Source of the DNA: Eimeria necatrix
Taxonomy: Eukaryota > Apicomplexa > Conoidasida > Eucoccidiorida > Eimeriidae
NCBI RefSeq assembly: GCF_000499385.1
Contig: NW_013655196.1
Location: forward strand, 1 to 45,880
Length of the DNA: 45,880 nt
Direction: 5' to 3'
This document shows positions 12,230 through 24,174 of this stretch, in pieces (position 1 is the first letter of the stretch; each line of letters opens with the position of its first letter). Position numbers and translations under genes: made by a program. A model generated the notes under the pieces. That model was not told where the DNA came from and did not search any database. It saw only the letters and a list, made by a program, of their open reading frames with translations.

Positions 12230-13908
12230 CTGACTGAAGAGTTAAAAATAACTTGGTTGCGGCAATAAACATTCATGGAGCACGCGGAATCTCCGGACAG
12301 ATATTTCGGCATGCATGCAATTCAAAAAATTTGTTTCCACTTGCTTGGATAGGCAAACGCTTTGAAGGAGGAAAATGCAAGAGTGATTATTAGGAAAGCA
12401 GCACCACCTCAAGGACTAAGGTCACTTCGATTGCACTAGCTGTTGGCATTGCGCACTGGCCACTCGCTGCGCTTCCAGGAGCCTGGAGAACTATTCCACA
12501 CAATTCAAGCAACCACATGCTCTGTGCCTGCCAACTTAACGAATGTTGCTCACATTCTAAAACACAAATTATAATTAAGTTATTTATGTCTGCCATTACT
12601 GACGGTTTCACCGCGCATTGCAGGAGTCATTGCAAGAGATACATAATTGCAGCGTCTCTATTATTTTTGGCTGGCAAAATGGGTTACGATTAGCTACTCG
12701 CCAGGGAAGTCTAGATGCAGATTCTCGTCAACAAAGGATACAGATTAGCAGTGCACGAGCGAATGTATGCCTGATGGAAACCAAGCATCTTCAAGAAATT
12801 CGAGCAAACGCTTTGACGAAAATAAACACACTGACTGCATGCTCTTAGAAATGGGCTAAGAAATATGTGATTATTGGATGGCCTACGACTCAATTCATTT
12901 TTTGCGTTTGCATGGAATTAGGAGCACTGCAAGGGCACTGGCCCTTGGTTTCGCTTTTACAAAAAGTACACTGCTTATTGTAACGAGGCGCAGCAGCCAA
13001 CAGTGAGTGAAATTTTTCTAGAACTTGTCCGCATGCTTCACGCAAACGTATCACAAAGATCGTTTGTCCACCAGATCCATTAAAAACGTCCACGTTCTAA
13101 AATACAAATCTGTAGTTCAGAAATTTACCTTAGGCCTCGCCAGTATGCACCGCAGGAGATACATAGTTGCAACTTGCCAATTACTTGTAGTTTACAAGTC
13201 GGACAGCCTTTACGTGTGCAAAAGTTCAGTGTTTGCTGCTGTGTTCGCTTCGGAATTTATCTAATCCTTATTCCCAAGTGACTGCGCCTTAGTCCAGGAT
13301 GAACTTTGCCAATGCAGACAACGTCATTTGTTTCACTAGACTAGCTCAGAAGGAAATTATGCCGGTAGTGCTTTCACATGTAATCAAAAACGCTTGGGGC
13401 TTGCTGCAAAGCGGCTAGTGGCGCAACGAAGCTAATTCTTTCGATATCAGAAGCCCAGGATTCGTTCGTAGCCGCATCCGAGTGATGTGAACGAGATACT
13501 GCAAAGGCACTTATTCTGTGAATAACATCCTTTGCTGAGTGCATCGAAGCTTGGCCTTTCGTTTTGCATGTAAGTATTTGCACTCCATTCATTGCGTACT
13601 AGGCCAGATTGTTTTTCATTCCAGATTCAGTCATGGCACTGCTTCTAATGGGTTGAATCACCAGAGTGCCACCCTTCATGCAATATACGACACATTGCAT
13701 GAGAGCTCCACTTAGTGAAACTATTTATAGCGGTATGCGGCAGTCGTAGATCACAGTGTTCCATAGACTCACTTCACTTGTCACTCTTGCGCTAAGTTCC
13801 AAGCGTTCGTAGGCCCTTGGCTCTCCACTAAATACATACGTAGCAGTGCATAGAGCCTCTGCAAACGGCATCCTGTGCCGACTACCCAACCACGTGCCTC
13901 TATGTTCC
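12230..13908. other. No gene recognised
   Basis: Only short frames with random composition are seen. GACT is repeated three times at about 12224-12237, which is trivial. Confidence 0.4.
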
Positions 13909-14277
13909 ATGGGATCTTCTTTTGATCATTGCTCGCCGCTGGTCTTGCCACGCAACGTGCAGATGAGTGGCATACACATGAATGGCGTTAGCTTGCATGC
14001 AAGTTCTGCAACAACATTATTATCGTCATTTGGCATGCCTCTGTTGGCATTCAACTCCTCTACGGCTCAAAATGCAAACGAGCTGTGCATGTGGGCTTTG
14101 TCAGAAATGAAAACGTCCTCAGTTTTTCGTGGCGCGGCCCTTGAGCCCCGCAGACACACAGAAAGTGCAATGTTGAATATATTCGCCTTGCATTTTGCTG
14201 CCCATTTACTGGAAGCAAGCACGTTTGCGTACCAGGACGCAGATCCTAAACAACGACGAGCCAAGCTAGTGATATGA
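13909..14277 (+). CDS. Weak candidate CDS, 122 aa, unknown
   Basis: The ATG at 13909 is in the context TTCCATGGG. The product begins MGSSFDHCSPLVLPRNVQ and ends KQRRAKLVI. It is rich in A, S and L with some acidic residues. There is no signal peptide, domain or membrane span that I can defend. The opposite strand is also open over part of it. The frame extends upstream to 13846 without an ATG. Confidence 0.17.
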   Translation: MGSSFDHCSPLVLPRNVQMSGIHMNGVSLHASSATTLLSSFGMPLLAFNSSTAQNANELCMWALSEMKTSSVFRGAALEPRRHTESAMLNIFALHFAAHLLEASTFAYQDADPKQRRAKLVI

Positions 14278-17200
14278 GGGCCGTAGCCGTCGTCCTCGTA
14301 GATCCCACCAAAAGCAATGTAGCTTTCCCGCAAGGCTTGACTCAGTGAATTCTGCAAACACATTTGCATGAGCCAAGCTTCCTCCGTAACTTGTCACCCC
14401 TGCAAAAGCACCGTCACCTCACTCAAGTGCAAGCTAAAATCTGCTACAGATTTCCCTTGCCAGTAGACGCACACTGGAAGTTCTCCAGAAGTAAGGAAGC
14501 TGCACTAGTAAGTGACGTCAAGCGTATTTGTTCACCCACACCCTAAGTCTCAGCGAATTTTCGCTGTAGCGGCTGACAATCTGGGGAGGCATCTTGTTGG
14601 CTTTTGATTACTGTGCGCACTCCAATGCAAGCTTTTCGTGCTGCATGCTTGCCCAGGAGTGCTCCACTTACCAATGAAACGAGCATCAGCACAGCTTAAT
14701 TGTGGTGTACCGTGCTGAGTATTTGCTTCCAGTCTGCACTGTTGGGCGGATCATCCAGATTTGGTGTTGAGGCAAGGTCGCACCGCAAGTCAAAGTGTGT
14801 AGTTTCACAACGCTTTATTCGTTTTCTGCTCATCAACGCACAAGCTAAGCAATCAAGCAAGCCAACAGCGCTCAAGTCTGACCATGTGCATCGAGAAACT
14901 GTTGGGTCACCTAGCAACTCTTCATTTTTCAGATAAGCTAAACAGCGTGGCCTGTGTTCCGTTATATGCCAGTGTGCACCATAAAGAACAGCACCCCAGC
15001 ACAGCGCAAAAACAGCCGCCGTCTCATGAAGTCACACTACACGAACACTGACTCTTAGCTATAGCCAGAAGTGACGTCGCTCAATCAAGGGGTGTAGCGG
15101 CTTCTTTTGCCACACTGCCTTGCGGGCATCTGCTGCACACTTCAAAAAGCTCATTTATTTGGAGCCACTTGTCGCACGTGAAAGGTGCTTACGTTCCAAC
15201 CAAGCGTCACTCAGCAGTCACTGCGAACAGAATTTGTGTAAAATATCTGCCATTGCATAACGTTAGCACGAGCGGCCTGTTAAGGCTGCATGATAGAGCT
15301 AGCTAATACTTGGCATACTGCTTCTCAGCCCTTAGCGAAGCCATATCTGCTCTTTCATACATTTGCTACTGCCAAAACACCTATTCTCCGCGCGACCACG
15401 CATATGCTGTATTGAATGAATCGCCAGTAATAGATCCATTTTCAAATTCGTTTTCGAACTGCTGTCCAAAATTAAACGAGTCTTGAAACACGCGGAGCGC
15501 GAACGCTTTAAGTGCTACGTTCCCAGAACACTACGGTTCACCATGCGCATTAGTAAAGACGCTGTTCCACACTGGTGCGAACAGTTGATTAAATGATTTG
15601 GCAGACGAAATTGCTTGCAATCGTGAGCTGTCACGACGTGCTTCCACGTAAATTGTTTCTTCTTCGAAATGAGATTCCACCATGCTCCCAGGCTCGGTGC
15701 CCACTACACCAGTTGCTGAGCCTGGATGTCTGCAGGCTCTCTGAAGCCACGCTTGCACGCAGGTGCATCATCACGAGTGCAGGCATCATCATTTGCGGGT
15801 TTATCATCCTAAGTAGCCAGCTCTTCAAGGCATACTGACTACTGTCTTAGAAAATCTTCCGCGAACTACTGTCAGTTTCGGAAAGTTCATTGCAATCCAA
15901 AAGGTACGTTTTGCCAGAATGAACGTTAATGCTTACGGCCTCCATTCATTAAGATACAAACTACGTTCCTGTGGTGTGTAACGATTCAGTCAGTAAGCAG
16001 CGTTTGGGCTTGCTTGCTTAACGCACAGGACGTACCGGCACCGCAACCGCTCCGCAAGCGCTGGACACTTTTGATGCTGCTTAGGAAGCAAAATGCACAC
16101 CTGTTTTCATTCAAACTCACAGCCTACTTGTACACGGCACAGATGTCGTGACACGAAACCACGCTCTGAGAGCAATACGTCCATGAGACTCGCATTATAT
16201 CTGTTCAACTTTGTTATAGCTGTGCGTGACTGCCACTTTCGATAACGCAACAAAAGCTCCACTGGTGAGCTATACCTTGCACTAGGAAATCATTCCTACA
16301 CTATGCGTCTTCAAGCGGTAAGTAGAGGCATCGTCTTTGTCGGCCTAGCCCTACTTTTTGACTGCACTGCTCAGAAATTGCCCTACAAGAGAAGATTTAT
16401 ACCTATATAGGTCATATATAATAGAGAATACTAATACCTTGTCATTGGCGCTGCTGAAGCCTGGAAGTAGGCAGCTTGTGATGTTTAATTGCCGCATATA
16501 ATACGCATTCATAATTCGGGAGACAATCAGCACGTGTAACTCCATAACACCAGACTTCGGCTGGCCGCAAATCAGCACTTCTAGCTTGAGTGCTCATGCC
16601 GCTTAATAAGCAGACTGACAAACAACCAACCTAAAAAATACTCTCACTCTTTTACCAAGTTTATGTTAATTGGAGTCAGCTGCTGACGCGAATATATATC
16701 GTGTAAAAGCGTCTATTCTCTGTGGCCCTACGCATTGACACTTGCACTTATCAGCGGCTGGCTCTACGAAGATGTGCCTGCGTCCAGCCCTTTTCCTGTG
16801 CATATCTCAGGCAATAATCGTCACTGTGAATTGCAAGAGCACCATGGAGTAAATCAGTCCGTGCCAGTGGTGATTTTTCGATGGATGTTGCTTGTTTGCA
16901 GTTGAATGCACTTTGGGTTGCGCAGTGCACTTTCGGTTGCGTGCTTACACAGGCAAAGACTTTTTTTCCAAACCAAACGAGAAAGCCGCCAGTCGATTCG
17001 GAGGTTACCAGAAATGCCGCATCATCCCAAATCTTTATAAATCTTAACTCCTGGCTGACATAAGCTCTAGGTTGATTAATGCACGCACTGTCTGATGGTC
17101 GAGGTGCTAGTTATTTCAACTGATTCAAAGTATTTCCTGCTTAAAATTTCTAACTAACGTTCACATTGGTGTTTATCAGCTAGCACTTTACACGTTTGCA

Positions 17201-18690
17201 GCGAAAGGCATACTGCAGACGAGAATTTTGGGCAGGCTCCCCAAACCTTTTCAAAATCATATACACCATGAAAACTGAAAGTGCGGACGCAATTTCACTT
17301 GTCCCGTTTCTCAGGTACGACTCATGGAAAAAACTAAGAATTTAATTGGTTCTTGTCAGAACTTTCGGGCACTGTTTGCTGGTTCTTGCGTGCCGGGAAC
17401 GACTAAGAACAATCCATATAGCTTTCATTAGCCTCCCCCGTCAATTCAAAGACGCCACATTAAATGAATTCCATTTGTTACGGGCCCCTTATTCAAAGTG
17501 TTTGAATTATGCATACAAAAATTGTTATTGCTGCCATTGGTTAATTGATACGCATCTGGGTATCTCTAGAAAATGACAATTAATGTTGTAGAAACCGGGC
17601 ATAGCCCTCTGGCGCTACTCCATTATAGGTACAGTAATTGATTTAAACTCATGCGCCGCGCCATCATGTAACTCACCCCCTGTACTTCCAAGAAACAAAT
17701 GAATCGATGGAGACAGTCCCTATAGGCCAATACGTGAATTGGTGCTTTGATTCAGGGAAGCTCACCCAAAGGTGTCTTTAGAACGCCAAGAGGGCACAAT
17801 TTTTCAGCATTTTTATTTGTGAGACTGCATGCCTTGGTTGAGCTGAAAAGGTTCCAGCGTCGAAGACGCTCAGAGTAGACACGGCGTACCCAAAACTACA
17901 CGGTAAAGGACAGAAATAAGACGCGAATCAAAGCTACCAGCTACGCAATCCCTTTATTTGATAACCTATCACGACTCTTTGCGGCAGACAGAGCTTCCTT
18001 GGTGCCTGCATCCTGCGTCACAAGCACTTTTGCATTTCATTGTATTTCCAAGGAGCACATTGATGCGCAGCAGCGCTTTTACGCCTTCTCCTTGCTGAAA
18101 CTTCAGTACAGCATAGCTTTCCGAAGAACAGCAGAGCGCAATCAGACCAGCAGTTTGCTTTTGAGTTTGCTAATTTAAAGTATGAGGTTTCAGTTACTTG
18201 ACCGTGCATTAGGTTATCCTCGCATGATATTGAATAAAGAATTCTGATCACGAACTTCGGTTCCCTAAAGAGTTCATTGTATTCATGATTCTGCACAGAG
18301 AGGCTTGCTTAGAGCCTGGATCAGTTTTCTTTCGTCGTTCTACTACAGTTAAGCATGCCTCCCGACTCGCAGAATGCTGTTGCAAGAATAGCGTCTAGAT
18401 GCGCCGCTACCTACCCAATTTCGCAGGAGTCAGTCTGTGCTCCTTTTAAACGCATTTTGTGTCTCACAGTCTTCCAATAAGTTGAAGCTGAGGAAGCAGG
18501 CCATCAGAAATTCCCGCCTTTCGCATGATTAAAAAAACGCTAAAGTTTCCTGTCATCTTCCTGCATTGCAAACTAAGCAACACTTTGCAACAGTAGATTT
18601 TTAGTGAAGCATCATGTACCTTGCGGGCAAATATGCTGGGCCAAATCGGTTGCAAAAGGTAAAATCACAATGCCAACTTGTCACCTACAG
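14278..18690. other. No gene recognised
   Basis: This is 4.4 kb with only short frames. I found no RNA gene, no tandem repeat and no splice-bounded exon that I would defend. Confidence 0.4.
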
Positions 18691-18734
18691 GACTTAAACG
18701 CATCTAAGACAAGACTTAAACGCATCTAAGACAA
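18691..18734 (+). repeat. 22-bp tandem repeat, two copies
   Basis: GACTTAAACGCATCTAAGAC plus AA is repeated exactly twice in direct succession. This looks like a slippage-type duplication with no other function visible. Confidence 0.95.
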
Positions 18735-18959
18735 GATTGCTTTATTTAAAGAAACTGGCACAATAAACGCACTGTCTGCATAGTTACGACTCTAGAGGCT
18801 GAAGAGTCGCAAGTGAGATAGTTTCACGAACTGTCTTCTTATCGATAGCACGGACTCTAGTAAAGGCGAGCGTCGGCAAGAAACATGCATTGCTGTTCTG
18901 TCACCGTAACTCCACGCGCTTCACGGATGAACCACTGCTGCTGCGTAGGCTGCTTCGGC

Positions 18960-19480
18960 TCGCGGTTTCTTCATCCGATCTCCAATCACCAGCTGAACGC
19001 TTAGCAAGACCCCACCATTTTGACCAACGGAGATTAACTCCTCATAGCTCATCCAATACTACGTTCAGCAACGCACATGCGTAGTGCAGTAACAAAGCAG
19101 CGCATCAGCTGATGCCTTGATGAGCAGGCGCCTATCCGCCACCGCAACACGTGATAACATCTGGTTCCTGTGTATAACACGCGATGCGCATTTGTATATG
19201 AATCCTCTCTGACCAATACACGCCATACGAAATATAGACCAGACAATATCCTCTCTCGTGCGCCCTTACATACAGTACTCAAGCACGCACAAGCAAGGCG
19301 ACTGCAACATGTCAAGCCAGCACGGCATCCTCTGAGCGGACCTTGTTGCAACTGTTCCAATCCAAAAGCCTGTAGCAAGCAGCCACGTGATGTGGAATAT
19401 GATTGACATCTACGCTTGATAAGCAGTTCCCTGGTGGAGATCTAAAAAAATGCAGACGTTCGTGCATTTTGGCCCCGTAG
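18960..19480 (+). repeat. Array unit A (divergent copy)
   Basis: This is the first copy of a three-member array. The best-conserved block starts with CAATACTACGTTCAGCAACG at 19054 and runs through the CTCTCTGACCAATACACGCC region to about 19460. Upstream, from about 18960, a more diverged match to the leader of the other copies can be followed (CACCAGCTG, GACCAACG, CCTCATA). By eye it differs from copies B and C at several percent of sites. Frames on both strands through the unit differ between copies mainly by amino-acid-changing substitutions, so I do not regard it as coding. Confidence 0.85.
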
Positions 19481-19774
19481 GCTTCATTAATAGTGTGATC
19501 AGCATCCCCCGCGCTGCACTGTTACGTCAACCCCTTCCAAAGTCACCAGGCCACGGCTTGCTCTGTACAAAGCCCCTGTGCTCAACAAACCTTTAACAGT
19601 TTACGCACTGCCTGCATTCCCATACCTCAAACGAGTACAACTTTACACGCGGGGACGTTCTGCTAAACTCGGATGAGAAACCTTCCCCTCGCAAGCTCGT
19701 GCAAAAGCTCGTATGAATTGGGCTAAATAGTCTCCTTATCGCCAGAAATGACTAAGGAGAAAGCCGACGTCAAA

Positions 19775-20545
19775 ACGAAACATATGTTGATGATTTGGAA
19801 GCACCATATTTACAAACTTCGGAACGGCTAAATACGCTTGATGGGTAAAAGCACTGTTGTTGTACTTCGTTTTGGCTCCTAGGTTTATCAATCCATCTAC
19901 TCACCATCTGCAGGCGCTTGTAGGAAGGTCCCTCAGTAAATCCGCTTTGTCCAACGCACGAATACCCCTCATAATTCACCCAATACTACGTTCAGCAACG
20001 CACATGCGTAGTGCAGTAACAAAGCAGCGCATCAGCTGATGCCTTGTTGAGCAGGCGCCTATCCGCCACCTCAACACGTGACAACATCTGGTTCCTGTGT
20101 ACAACACNNNNNNNNNNNNNNNNNNNNNNNNNNNNNNNNNNNNNNNNNNNNNNNNNNNNNNNNNNNNNNNNNNNNNNNNNNNNNNNNNNNNNNNNNNNNN
20201 NNNNNNNAGACAACATCTGGTTCCTGTGTACAACACGCGCTGCGCATTTGTATATGAATCCTCTCTGACCAATACACGCCATACGAAATATAGACCAGAC
20301 AAAATCCTCTTTCGTGCGCCCTTACATACAGAACTCAAGCACGCACAAGCAAGACGACTGCAACGTGTCCAGCCAGCACGGCATCCTCTGAGCGGACCTT
20401 GTTGCAACTGTTCCAATCCAAAGGCCTGTAGCAAGCAGCCACGTGATGCGGAATATGATGAACATCTACGCTTGATAAAATGCTCGCTGACGGAGATCAA
20501 AAAATGCAGACGTTCGTGCCCTTTCAACGCTGTTACCTAAACAGA
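19775..20545 (+). repeat. Array unit B, interrupted by an assembly gap
   Basis: This second copy includes a leader (from GAAACATATGTTGATGATTT) that is nearly identical to copy C. The conserved block starts at 19981, 927 bases after the matching point in copy A. A run of 100 N interrupts it. The leader is followed by the same conserved block and by a tail around CGCTTGATAAAATG. Reading frames that cross the N run are meaningless. Confidence 0.9.
20108..20207. other. Assembly gap (100 N)
   Basis: There are exactly 100 unknown bases, the usual placeholder for a gap of unknown size. The 28 bases ending at 20107 are identical to the 28 bases at 20209-20236. Copies A and C of the same repeat read straight through this point without any insertion. 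The simplest reading is that the two contigs overlap and the true gap is zero or negative. Confidence 0.95.
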
Positions 20546-20574
20546 CCCAACTCTCAATTTATGCAAGTGCACTC

Positions 20575-21060
20575 CACACACACGCAGGACGATTGCAACG
20601 TGCCAAGCCAGATCGGATGCGGGGAGCACGAATTCACGGGAGCTGCAGTGATCGCGGAGCAAGCCTTGAAGTGGTCTGCAGGCTCAGCAGCCTTCTTGCG
20701 GCCTGCAAGCCACCACAAAGTTACTAATAAGCTTCTTGCAACCAGAACGACAGTCGTGAGAGCTAAAAAGGTCCAGAAATGATATTTATAAGCGGCATGC
20801 AACCAGAGTGAGAGTGCAACGTCATATGCACCAGGAGAGGAAGTACGTGGCCCTGTGCGTTTCGCCAACAGTGTGGTCTGCACGCTCAACAGTCTCCTTG
20901 CAGCTTGCAAAACATCAAAAATGTGCTCATAAGCTGTTTGCAGCCAGAATGACAGTGCAGTATCTTGTGTTTCGAGAGAGCACGTACGTAACGCCATGCG
21001 TTTAGTCAATAGTGAGGTCAGCATGCCATCCTCGGGCATCCAGCCGACCACGCCGCCTTC
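20575..21060 (+). repeat. Diverged tandem subrepeats of about 141 bp
   Basis: Between array units B and C there are diverged copies of a segment of about 141 bases. Recurring landmarks are GCAACCAGA/GCAGCCAGA, GTGCAACG/GTGCAGTA, a GAGAG run, GCGTTT, and CAACAGT/CAATAGT followed by GTGGTCTGC/GAGGTCAGC. Because 141 is a multiple of three, a 171-codon frame on the - strand (20554-21069) stays open and shows the repeat as LLTKRMALRT versus LLAKRTGPRT. That open frame may be a by-product of the repeat length. Confidence 0.6.
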
Positions 21061-21214
21061 GAAACGCAAACATATGACTCAGCAGAACTGAAACTCGCAG
21101 CTCACTGTCTGCTCAAGTATATCCGAAAAGGCTAAAAAGAGACCCATAGAAAAGATCCCCTGAACGAACTCGGGTGAGAAGCCTTATCATCAGGGCAGAT
21201 GATACACAAAACAG

Positions 21215-21860
21215 ACGCCAAAAAGAGACATATATTGATCATTTGGAAGCACCATATTTACAAACTTCGGAACGGCTAAATACGCTTGATGGGTAAAAGC
21301 ACTGTTGTTGGCTCCTAGCTTTATCAATCCATCTACTCACCAGCTGCAGGCGCTTGTAGGAAGGTCCCTCAGTAAATCCGCTTTGTCCAACGCACGAATA
21401 CCCCTCATAATTCACCCAATACTACGTTCAGCAACGCACATGCGTAGTGCAGCAACAAAACAGCGCATCAGCTGATGCCTTGTTGAGCAGGCGCCTATCC
21501 GCCACCGCAACACGTGATACACATCTGGTTCCTGTGTACAACACGCGCTGCGCATTTGTATATGAATCCTCTCTGACCAATACACGCCATACAAAATATA
21601 GACCAGACAAAATCCTCTTTCGTGCGCCCTTACATACAGAACTCAAGCACGCGCAAGCAAGATGACTGCAACGTGCCAAGCCAGCACTGCATCCTTTGAG
21701 CGGACCTTGTTCCGACTGTTCCAATCCAAAAGCCTGTATACAACAGTCTCGTGATGCGGAATATGATGAACATCTACGCTTGATAAAATGTTCGCTGATG
21801 GATATCAAAAAAAATGCAAACGTTCGTGCCTTTTCAACGCCGTTACCTAAACAGACCCAG
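21215..21860 (+). repeat. Array unit C
   Basis: This is the third copy. The leader (ATATTGATCATTTGGAAGCA) and conserved block (from 21418, 1437 bases after the matching point in B) are very similar to B. A small change, GATACACATCTGG for GACAACATCTGG, shifts the - strand frame that is open in A and B. Similarity fades near 21860. Weaker similarity in front of the leader (AACTCGG-TGAGAA-CCTT, near 19665 and near 21167) suggests that the real unit is longer and older than the conserved core. Confidence 0.88.
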
Positions 21861-22673
21861 TTTCTAATTTACACAAGTGCATCCCTTCCTCGCCACGCTT
21901 TAAAGATGTATGTATGTTGCGCTAGGCTCGGTGCTCTCTTATCTGTGTCCACCCATAGAAAACGAAATGACATGCCCACTTGCTCAACACTTTGCCACAT
22001 CTGAGGTCTCCTACCAAGTAAGGATCGCGCCACCAAACTTCTATTACAGACCTTAAGATAAACGAAGTTGCGTACAAAGCCGCCCTGTTGCCAACAAGGC
22101 GTTAAAGTGTCGCTTCACAAACCTGTCAGAGCAACGAATATAGTGGACGAAGTCTACAAAGTGACTATATCGGTCCGTGCAAGGCTTGGGCAGCTTTCAC
22201 GAAGCCTTTGAACACACGGCCTTCGTGTCCAGATCCAAAACACCGAGGTAATCAGCGGTGGCACAATAATCTGGAATTCAGAGATTGAGAAACCCTTCCA
22301 GAATGGCACTTATTTTGCTGCCTGGTGGCAATTCCCCAGGGATTGTCAAGCAGCATAATTTGCTCTGAGCGTGCTGTAGTTAGTCTGTGGCTGATACGAA
22401 GATCATACGCTTTTTACTTGACCTCACAATGCTCGAATAAGATAACGGGCACATTGTTTTTGGGAATGCTACTCTTTTCATGGTCCAGGCGCTCATGTTT
22501 CGACATCGCTGCTTTTACGCGAGCTCACAGCATGCATTTCAAGAGCTTTCTCGGAAAGTCTTGCAGCAAGCAGGGTGAGTAATCACATAGCATTGGTTTC
22601 CGCAGAACGTCGTGCGGAACTTTACCACAAATAACACTATGAAAGTCTTCACATACATGGTTGTTTAGTGACA
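21861..22673. other. No gene recognised
   Basis: I see no exon, RNA gene or repeat here beyond the fading edge of array unit C. Confidence 0.4.
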
Positions 22674-23183
22674 ATGAAGCATGCTCCCGTGGTGCAGCGC
22701 TTATGCAGTTATGGTGGCGCTTTTGTACTTCGCTCCTCCAAGGTAGAGCCACTTTGTTTTCAAGCTAACAGAAACGCACTGGCACTACGGCTTTTCTGTT
22801 GTAGCAGGGCCAAGATAATGCAGAGTTTCCCGTTTATGCTTACTGAGTCGAATAGTTGCACAAGCCCTTTGTTCTTAATATTAGCTTTTAGTCAGCTTAC
22901 AGCCTGCCACGGAGAACATTCGTCAAAACAGAGCACTGCTGTGAGCATTCTGATGAATGGTTGGAAAAGGACTAAGTTTTGCTCATTCCCAGCCTCTCTA
23001 ATTTATTTAAAAATTTTGCGCCAAAGCGTTCATCAGACAGGCCATCAACTGAAGTGGCGGTACTGTGACACCGACGAATCACCGGCCCTCACGTCCCGCT
23101 CTGTATGTTGGCAGCTTTCTTGCTCAGTGCACTGCAGATTCCAACCACAAAATCTTAATGTCTCGGCACGGCAAAAATCTTAG
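22674..23183 (+). CDS. Weak ORF of 169 aa, unknown
   Basis: The frame is ATG-started and encodes 169 residues, rich in S, C, L and R with few acidic residues. It has a hydrophobic patch around SPLFLILAFSQLTAC but no leader and no recognisable domain. It ends inside the first of the two hairpins that start at 23162. Its length is within what chance allows here. It is reported because of its position against the hairpins. Confidence 0.13.
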   Translation: MKHAPVVQRLCSYGGAFVLRSSKVEPLCFQANRNALALRLFCCSRAKIMQSFPFMLTESNSCTSPLFLILAFSQLTACHGEHSSKQSTAVSILMNGWKRTKFCSFPASLIYLKILRQSVHQTGHQLKWRYCDTDESPALTSRSVCWQLSCSVHCRFQPQNLNVSARQKS

Positions 23184-23216
23184 ACTAAAATATTGTACGA
23201 TTTTGGCCGTGTCGAG
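23162..23216 (+). repeat. Inverted repeat / hairpin 1
   Basis: The left arm CTCGGCACGGCAAAAATC (23162-23179) pairs with GATTTTGGCCGTGTCGAG (23199-23216). The arms are 18 bases with two imperfect positions, and the loop is 19 bases. It is separated by one base from a second, longer hairpin, so the pair forms a compact structured block. Confidence 0.9.
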
Positions 23217-23217
23217 G

Positions 23218-23289
23218 CAATGAATCCACGCAGTGTTCGAGCACGTTTTCTTTCCTGGAGATGTGCTCGAATACTGCGTAAATTCATTG
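23218..23289 (+). repeat. Inverted repeat / hairpin 2
   Basis: The 27-base arms are at 23218-23244 and 23263-23289, with an 18-base loop. The outer arms read CAATGAATCC...GAGCAC and GTGCTCGA...TTCATTG. Three positions differ from perfect complementarity. As + strand RNA one of them is a G-U wobble; as - strand RNA two can be wobbles. This could be a foldback (MITE-like) insertion, a precursor of a small RNA, or a structured 3' end. No homology is claimed. Confidence 0.92.
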
Positions 23290-24174
23290 CAGCCTACATC
23301 AACTTACAACATTTCTAGCCAGGTTCCCTTGAACACAAGCCGCTTTGGATTGCCACTTTAGCAGCATACAAAGTTGTGGCACCTACAATATTTGAGAAAA
23401 TCCATGGATGCTTTGGTGATGCGATTTTTTCGTGTATTGAAGAACCTTGTTATGCTGCGGCACGCTTCATCCTTCCATGTTTGCCATGCGACACGGCTAG
23501 GCAAGATTAGAAAAAGTGAATCCGCCTTTGTTTTGTGCGAAATTCGGCACGATTCAAGCGGTCTCAGTGTCAATCTTCAACTTGCACAAATCATACGTAC
23601 AGCCTGAATTAGCAGGTACTATTTTACTCAACTAACAGCCCCTCCGGCCTTTAGCGGACAAGGCAGAACTTAGTAGAACCACTGCTGCTTCTATCTGGAG
23701 CAAAACAAGAGCCATAAAGCCTCGCGAAAGAATCGCTCCGCAAATGGCGATTATCGACTGCGCACTACACCACAGTAGCTACGTGTGGCCTGTGTTTCGC
23801 TAAGGGTGTTTCATATTGTCCGCATGTGCAGACCTTGAACGCAGGAAACGCAGATACCAATAATGTGAAAATCAGTGTTTTGAGGCTCTTGGGACTGTGC
23901 TGAGGAGACCGCAAGCAATGGCGCTTCACAAAACTTTAACGGACGCGCATCAAAACGCTTCAACAGCCACTTATCACAAAACAAAGTACGCGGTCAACCG
24001 ACGGGGTGACTATGTTGCTCTTCAGCATAGAGGCCCTCTTTTTCTGCTTGCTGTGATTTGCAGTGCTTGTCCAATTCTGTTTGGGCTTCAGCAGAAATCA
24101 CAATGCCCATCTGGTAGCAGACTGCAAGCTTACGAGCTTGAAGCCTGACCCTGAACATAAGTAATCATGTAATC
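23290..24174. other. No gene recognised
   Basis: Only frames under about 85 codons are present, with no supporting signals. Confidence 0.4.

Noticed and set aside
19976..20540. Frames of up to 183 codons running through the N block.
   Set aside because: They exist only because N cannot encode stops, and the flanks of the gap overlap.
19049..21808. A related - strand frame in all three array copies (with LSGLYFVWRVLVREDSYTN).
   Set aside because: It is broken by an indel in copy C, and most differences between copies change amino acids. The + strand is equally open. Repeat similarity explains it.
18960..21860. CRISPR-like array.
   Set aside because: Units are about 1 kb and diverged, without short direct repeats separated by unique spacers. 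The sequence is eukaryotic in character.
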